NCBI GenBank assembly: GCA_003116975.1
Contig: BGKB01000150.1
Coordinates: 62,001 to 126,000, forward strand
Direction of reading: 5' to 3'
Origin: Aurantiochytrium sp. KH105
Taxonomy: Eukaryota > Sar > Bigyra > Thraustochytrida > Thraustochytriidae
Length of the DNA stretch: 64,000 nucleotides
Shown here: piece by piece, positions 60,015-64,000 of the stretch
How positions within the stretch are numbered: the stretch's first letter is position 1
Layout: each line of letters begins with the position of its first letter
The notes under the pieces: generated by a model
What the model was told of the DNA's origin: nothing
Databases searched by the model: none
Seen by the model: the letters and a program-made list of their open reading frames with translations, nothing else
Program-made: the position numbers and the translations under genes

Positions 60015-60447
60015 TCTCGCAATCCGATCTGCTGGTCTGCTCTTGCTCTTGAACAATCTGCTCGTGCACGGCTTGGCTTGGCTTGGCTTGGCTTGGCTTG
60101 GCTTGGCTTGGCTTGGCTTGGCTTGGCTTGGCTTGGCTTGGCTTGGCTTGACGTTTGTGTTTCACGCTCTTCCTTTGTCCGTACGAGCGGGGCGGTGCGG
60201 ACGCTGGCGTGATGAGTGCTTGGCGTATCTCCTCTCTCTCTCTCTACGCTGTGTGTTTTCGCACGGAATTGTGCTCTTGTCAAGCCTGACGTTTGGCGGT
60301 GTGGCACTACGGATGGGACATGAAGCACGGCGAGCGCGTATAAAGGGTTGATACTTTCTTTGCTAATGTCTGTGGTTCACAGGGATATACATACCGAGCA
60401 CGCGTGTAGAATAGGAACAGGGCATCATTTGAGCAGTATGAATAGCT
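60015..60447. other. Intergenic region with pentanucleotide array
   Basis: 433 bases upstream of the MaoC-like gene and downstream of the coiled-coil gene. It holds the GCTTG array and a TCTC run (60229-60245). No gene. Confidence 0.5.
60071..60150 (+). repeat. GCTTG pentanucleotide array, 16 units
   Basis: Sixteen perfect GCTTG units, about 57 bases upstream of the MaoC-like ATG. Read on the minus strand it gives CAAGC. Confidence 0.97.
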
Positions 60448-61860
60448 TTAAAAACGCATCCATGCAGGGGCGTCGCTATCCGAGGCAAGAGCAGGGTCAA
60501 GGAGAGAAGGTGCTTGGGGTTCGATCGAAGCCCTGGCAGCAGCAGGCTTGGCCGTCGTTGACTGGTCCTCATGACGACCCGTCGTGGAACCCAGGGCTGA
60601 GGCAGTTGTGGAAGATCGCGTGCTTGCCTTTGTAGGACTCGACCCTCTGCGCCCACCCGGTCGGACTCCCGGGAGAGAAGCCGACGGATTACCCGACGAG
60701 GAGTCAGGATCCTCTTCGTGGTTGTTGCTCTTACGCAAGGCAGATGTGTCGTTGCAGCCGTTGGACCCGACACCCGAAGTGTGTTTGACGTATTCGAGAC
60801 GCTCTCTGACCATGCGGTACTTTTTGTTGAGAGACTCGAGCTTTTCAGCGAGGTCGAGAACCTCCTTTTCCTTGGCGACGAGCTTGTCCTGTGCAGCGTC
60901 CGCCTTTTTCACAAGAAAGCTCGCCTTCTTTTGACTCGCCTTGAGCTGATCAGCCAAGCGTGCAGACTTGGCCTCCGCGGCGCTTGCGGCCTCGGTAGCC
61001 TCCTTGCAAAGACGCTCTTGATCCCGATATTTATCTGCATGAGAGGAGACGCGACGCTTTGCGTTCTCCAGAGCGGCCTCGCTTTCCTCGGCGCGGTGCA
61101 AGAGGGTCCTGTTTGATGTGCGAAGCTGCTCGTTATCCGCGAGGAGCTTCTGCATGGCTCTCTTTAATCCGTCCCGTTCCTCCTGGAGCTCCTCCACGGT
61201 GCCCGCGAGTTGTGAGTGAGCATTTTCAGACTTGCGCGCAACCTGTTCGTTTTCTCGCGCGGCCGCGAGCTGTGCTTGGGCCACATCACGAGTCTCGTCC
61301 AAGGCGCGTTGCAGGGTTTCGACCTGTTCCTCAAGGTGGGCGGTGCGCATGGACTGGCCCTGAGAAACGCGTGCGTGCGCCTGCTCAAGCTGCGAGACCT
61401 TGCGCTGCAGCTCTGCAGCCGTCCGCTCCTTCTCGCTGGCAGCCGTTCGCGCCGCGGACACCTTTGCGTTGGCCTGCTCAAGTGCGGCCTCGAGCTCAGC
61501 AATTTCGCGTTCGCTCGACGTCTTTTCTTGCAGGGAATACTTTGCGGCCTCGAGGTCGCGCTCCACGCGTGCTTTTTCGCGAAGAACTTCTTCAATACGC
61601 GCTTCGGCCTTGCTGCAGCGCTCGCCCATGGCATCGAGGAGCTTGTCCTTCATGCGGCCTTCCTCCGACACAATGTTTCGAAGCGCCGCAAGCTCGCCTT
61701 CAACTTGCGACGCTGCAAGTTGGGCACCGTCGCTCAGCGCATGCGAGGAGGGCAGAACCTTGTTCTTGTGTTTTCGCCGCTTCGGCATTACATTGGCGGC
61801 AAAGAGGCCGTTCACCTTGGCCTCCTTGCCGAGCCAGGACGCGCGGTCGCCGCCCGCCAT
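60448..61860 (-). CDS. Coiled-coil protein of unknown function
   Basis: 470 residues from the ATG at 61860. A short basic patch (MPKRRKHKNKV) near residue 25 could be a nuclear localisation signal. Residues about 50-345 form a nearly continuous coiled coil (SQVEGELAALRNIVSEEGRM, EIAELEAALEQANAKVSAAR, LAEKLESLNKKYRMVRERLE). The last 120 residues are Ser/Pro/Thr-rich and disordered, ending PAWMRF. No known family recognised; cytoskeletal or centrosomal roles are typical of such proteins. Confidence 0.75.
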   Translation of the reverse strand: MAGGDRASWLGKEAKVNGLFAANVMPKRRKHKNKVLPSSHALSDGAQLAASQVEGELAALRNIVSEEGRMKDKLLDAMGERCSKAEARIEEVLREKARVERDLEAAKYSLQEKTSSEREIAELEAALEQANAKVSAARTAASEKERTAAELQRKVSQLEQAHARVSQGQSMRTAHLEEQVETLQRALDETRDVAQAQLAAARENEQVARKSENAHSQLAGTVEELQEERDGLKRAMQKLLADNEQLRTSNRTLLHRAEESEAALENAKRRVSSHADKYRDQERLCKEATEAASAAEAKSARLADQLKASQKKASFLVKKADAAQDKLVAKEKEVLDLAEKLESLNKKYRMVRERLEYVKHTSGVGSNGCNDTSALRKSNNHEEDPDSSSGNPSASLPGVRPGGRRGSSPTKASTRSSTTASALGSTTGRHEDQSTTAKPAAARASIEPQAPSLLDPALASDSDAPAWMRF

Positions 61861-64000
61861 CCTGGGGATGCACGTCCACGACGGCGTTGTGCTTGCTGGT
61901 CTCGAGCGCCTCGCTTCCGCGTGGCCGTGCTATACTTCTCTCCCCACGACCTTGTCGTCGCAGTTTTGCTCTGCTCCCTTGAACTTTTGGCTGCTCTTGC
62001 ATACGCCGCGCCGCGCTCGTTGTTCGACGCGGGTCGTATCTCGGCCAGGATTGGTGCGTACAGCCTCGACCCGAGCACGCACGCTTCGATTGCGCCCCAC
62101 GCGCCGCTCCTCGGAGGACTGACGAATGCGTCGGGTTCGCTCGCTTGCGCCCGGCCGCGCTATTTCGCTCTTCGCTTTTTCACTTCTTGCTTCTCGCTTG
62201 GCACACACCCTTTTGCTCTTGCATGCAAGCAAGCAAGCAAACAAGCAAGACCGGGTGAAGCGAGTATTATCCGGCAACAAGTACCCTGACTCGGGCTTCG
62301 TTGGCCGTTCGCGCTCTCAACGAGCAACATGCGCTCTCAGGTTCTCGAGAACTTACTACTTCATTTCACCCAAACGGTGTGTACCGGGCAAGAAAAAAGA
62401 CGAGGTGTGCGCGCGTGGACTCCTCCGCTTCCGCTTCGGCCGCGAGACGAAACGGCCACAGCATAATTATAGGAAAATAAGCGGACATTCTTTGTGCAGC
62501 CGCACAGCTGCGTCGCAAATGACTTTCCTATCCATCCATTTTGAGCAAGATGGCAATTTACGGTAGCTTTGCGGGGTGCAAAATGGAGGAGGGAGGAGGG
62601 AGGGGAGAGAGGGCAAAGAAGAAGTGCCAAAAGTCATTTTCTTCAGAGAGAATGCTGGCGACTGCCTGTCGTTCGCTGGCCTCATTAGTGTCCGCGCCAC
62701 GTCTATGAAGTTGCTGCCCTGATTGACCTTGCTTACTTTACCTAAAATACCTACCTTTGTTTTTGGTTTTTCCTACAGGAGGCCTTGCCTCGCCTGGCTT
62801 CTTCCGTCTTCTTTTTCTCCCCAAAATGTCGTGTGCCCATCTGTGTTGCGCTGCCCTGCGAGGTTGCTGGTGAGGGAAAAGATGCGACGAGCCTCCTTGC
62901 CCGAGGTGTTGTATCACGTTGGAGCGAAGTCAGCGAACTTTTTCGCGCAAACGGATCCATCGCATGTGGTTTCCAAGAATATAAATGCTCACCGTGTGGC
63001 CCGGACGCTCTTCCCCTCTTCCAATTCAAAGGCACAGATGATCGATCGACCAGTCAAGCGACTGCCAGTCGCTGCTACTCCGTAGAAAAAGTGGATCACA
63101 CCCGCGCTTGGTTTTTTGCTTGTTACCTACCCCTCACGACACGCTATGCCCACGAAGGAGGAGCCACCGCAGGCTTCTCCTCTTTTATTTCTTTCTTCTA
63201 TCCAAAATCTCCGGCCAACTCGCTGCGACCGGCTCTGGCTTTCATTCTCGTCGACGCAGGCAGCCTTCCTCCCTTTCGGCCTCCCCCTCCTTCCTCCCTC
63301 CCGGTACTTTCTCGTTCCTCAGGACAGCCCGAGAGAGCGAGACACAATCCGAGCGCGCGGATGTGTTGCGCTTCCCCCCCCATCAGGCTTTCCCCCGCGG
63401 TACACACCCTCATGTCCGTTGAGAGCGCACCCTCGCCGCGGACTCCGCGCAGAGTCTGTTCGCAAGACTTGAGCGGGGCCCGGCGCAGCTAGCGGCGACA
63501 GCTAGCAGCTTGCTATTGTAAGTCCGGCGCACCGCCGGCGTGCTGCGCTCGCGGCGCCACGGAGGCTGGCTAGACCTTGCTCGCTCTGAACGAGCTAGTG
63601 CTGGTTCGTGGCGGACGACGCAGGGCGAGAGCGCGCCGTGCGCGCGACCGCGTCCGGACGCAGGGGCAGTCTGCGCGCAGGACACAGGCCCCGGCCGTGC
63701 GCGCGCCACGGGAGCTCTTCTCGCGCGTGGCGAAGTCGACGTCGAGGTCGAGGTGAAGCGAGTCGTGTCCAGATTGACGAAATCGAGGTGGCGTCCGCGC
63801 TTGCAATCGGCGTGGCTTGACCGCGCCGTGCAGTGCAGGTAGCAACGCGCGCGGCTGCTAGTCGAGCTGCGAACGTCACCTTACCTTGGCGTCGCGCGCG
63901 TCCGCCCGCGCGCACGTTCGTCAGTTCGTTCGTTTTCCCTCTTGAATTGGACGACCGTGTGGGCGGGCCCTTCGTCCATTGTGGTACGCGTGCGCGGCCT
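61861..64000. other. Right-end region without identified gene
   Basis: 2.1 kb with no convincing coding region. It includes a short CAAG-type repeat (62225-62250), a CT-rich stretch (63265-63300) and GC-rich DNA after 63400, which may be the promoter of a gene beyond the window. Open frames such as 62785-63492 and 63540-63842 have no recognisable domain. Confidence 0.45.

Noticed and set aside
62785-63842. Open frames at the right end
   Set aside because: Low-complexity Ser/Pro/Arg sequences in several frames, no domain, and no start context favouring one.

Overview
This is a gene-dense nuclear segment of a eukaryotic microbe. About 27 protein genes lie on both strands. They include nuclear, mitochondrial and endomembrane proteins: an EP400/EAF1-type chromatin protein, a class I histone deacetylase, a DEAD-box helicase, a PKA regulatory subunit, mitochondrial L7/L12, AP-3 beta, a GNPTAB-like phosphotransferase and a glucosidase II beta-like protein. 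Nearly all genes are single open frames. Only one intron is clear (8902-9051, GT...AG). Intergenic DNA is short, GC-rich and full of microsatellites. Intron poverty, these features and this gene repertoire fit a thraustochytrid (labyrinthulomycete, stramenopile) such as the Aurantiochytrium, Schizochytrium or Hondaea group. That assignment is inference and has not been checked against any database.

Layout. 1-6178 (minus) is a very large, uninterrupted coding region that leaves the window at its C-terminal end. It has an HSA domain, a SNF2-like ATPase body with ruined motifs and a SANT domain, which is the EP400/EAF1 architecture. 7540-15471 (plus) holds a ubiquitin-like membrane protein, a type I PKA regulatory subunit, an orphan luminal or Golgi protein and a long coiled-coil protein. 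15769-23836 holds mitochondrial L12 (minus), an orphan, DDX47/RRP3, a Siw14-type phosphatase (minus), an MFSD8/CLN7-like transporter and a DRC12/CCDC153-like coiled-coil protein (minus). 25253-29807 holds a secreted three-repeat plus vWA-like protein, a possible HAUS8-like protein and BUD23 (minus). 30150-31407 is a decayed, internally deleted piggyBac-like element with 13-bp inverted ends. 32028-43386 holds an old yellow enzyme, a LEA-like anchored protein, AP-3 beta, an acidic FGNF-motif protein and a class I HDAC (minus). 44296-54374 holds a membrane-anchored glucosidase II beta-like protein, NMA111 (minus), an acidic-tailed orphan, a NUDT17-like hydrolase (minus) and a fused TrpE-TrpG anthranilate synthase (minus). 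55387-61860 holds a GNPTAB-like Stealth protein, a MaoC-like protein (minus) and a coiled-coil protein (minus). 61861-64000 shows no convincing gene.

How the genes relate. I see no operon or dedicated pathway cluster. Neighbours alternate between divergent pairs that share short GC-rich upstream regions and convergent pairs separated by 150-400 bases. Several products belong to the secretory and lysosomal system (GNPTAB-like, MFSD8-like, AP-3 beta, glucosidase II beta-like), but their proximity may be chance. The most unusual items are the EP400-like protein with an apparently dead ATPase, the ubiquitin-like domain ending in RLRGG directly before a membrane segment, the PKA subunit with one ruined cAMP site, the alphaproteobacterial-type TrpEG fusion, and the piggyBac-like remnant flanked by CTAG.

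Starts were set at the first plausible ATG. Several open frames extend upstream only through non-ATG codons, and those extensions were trimmed.
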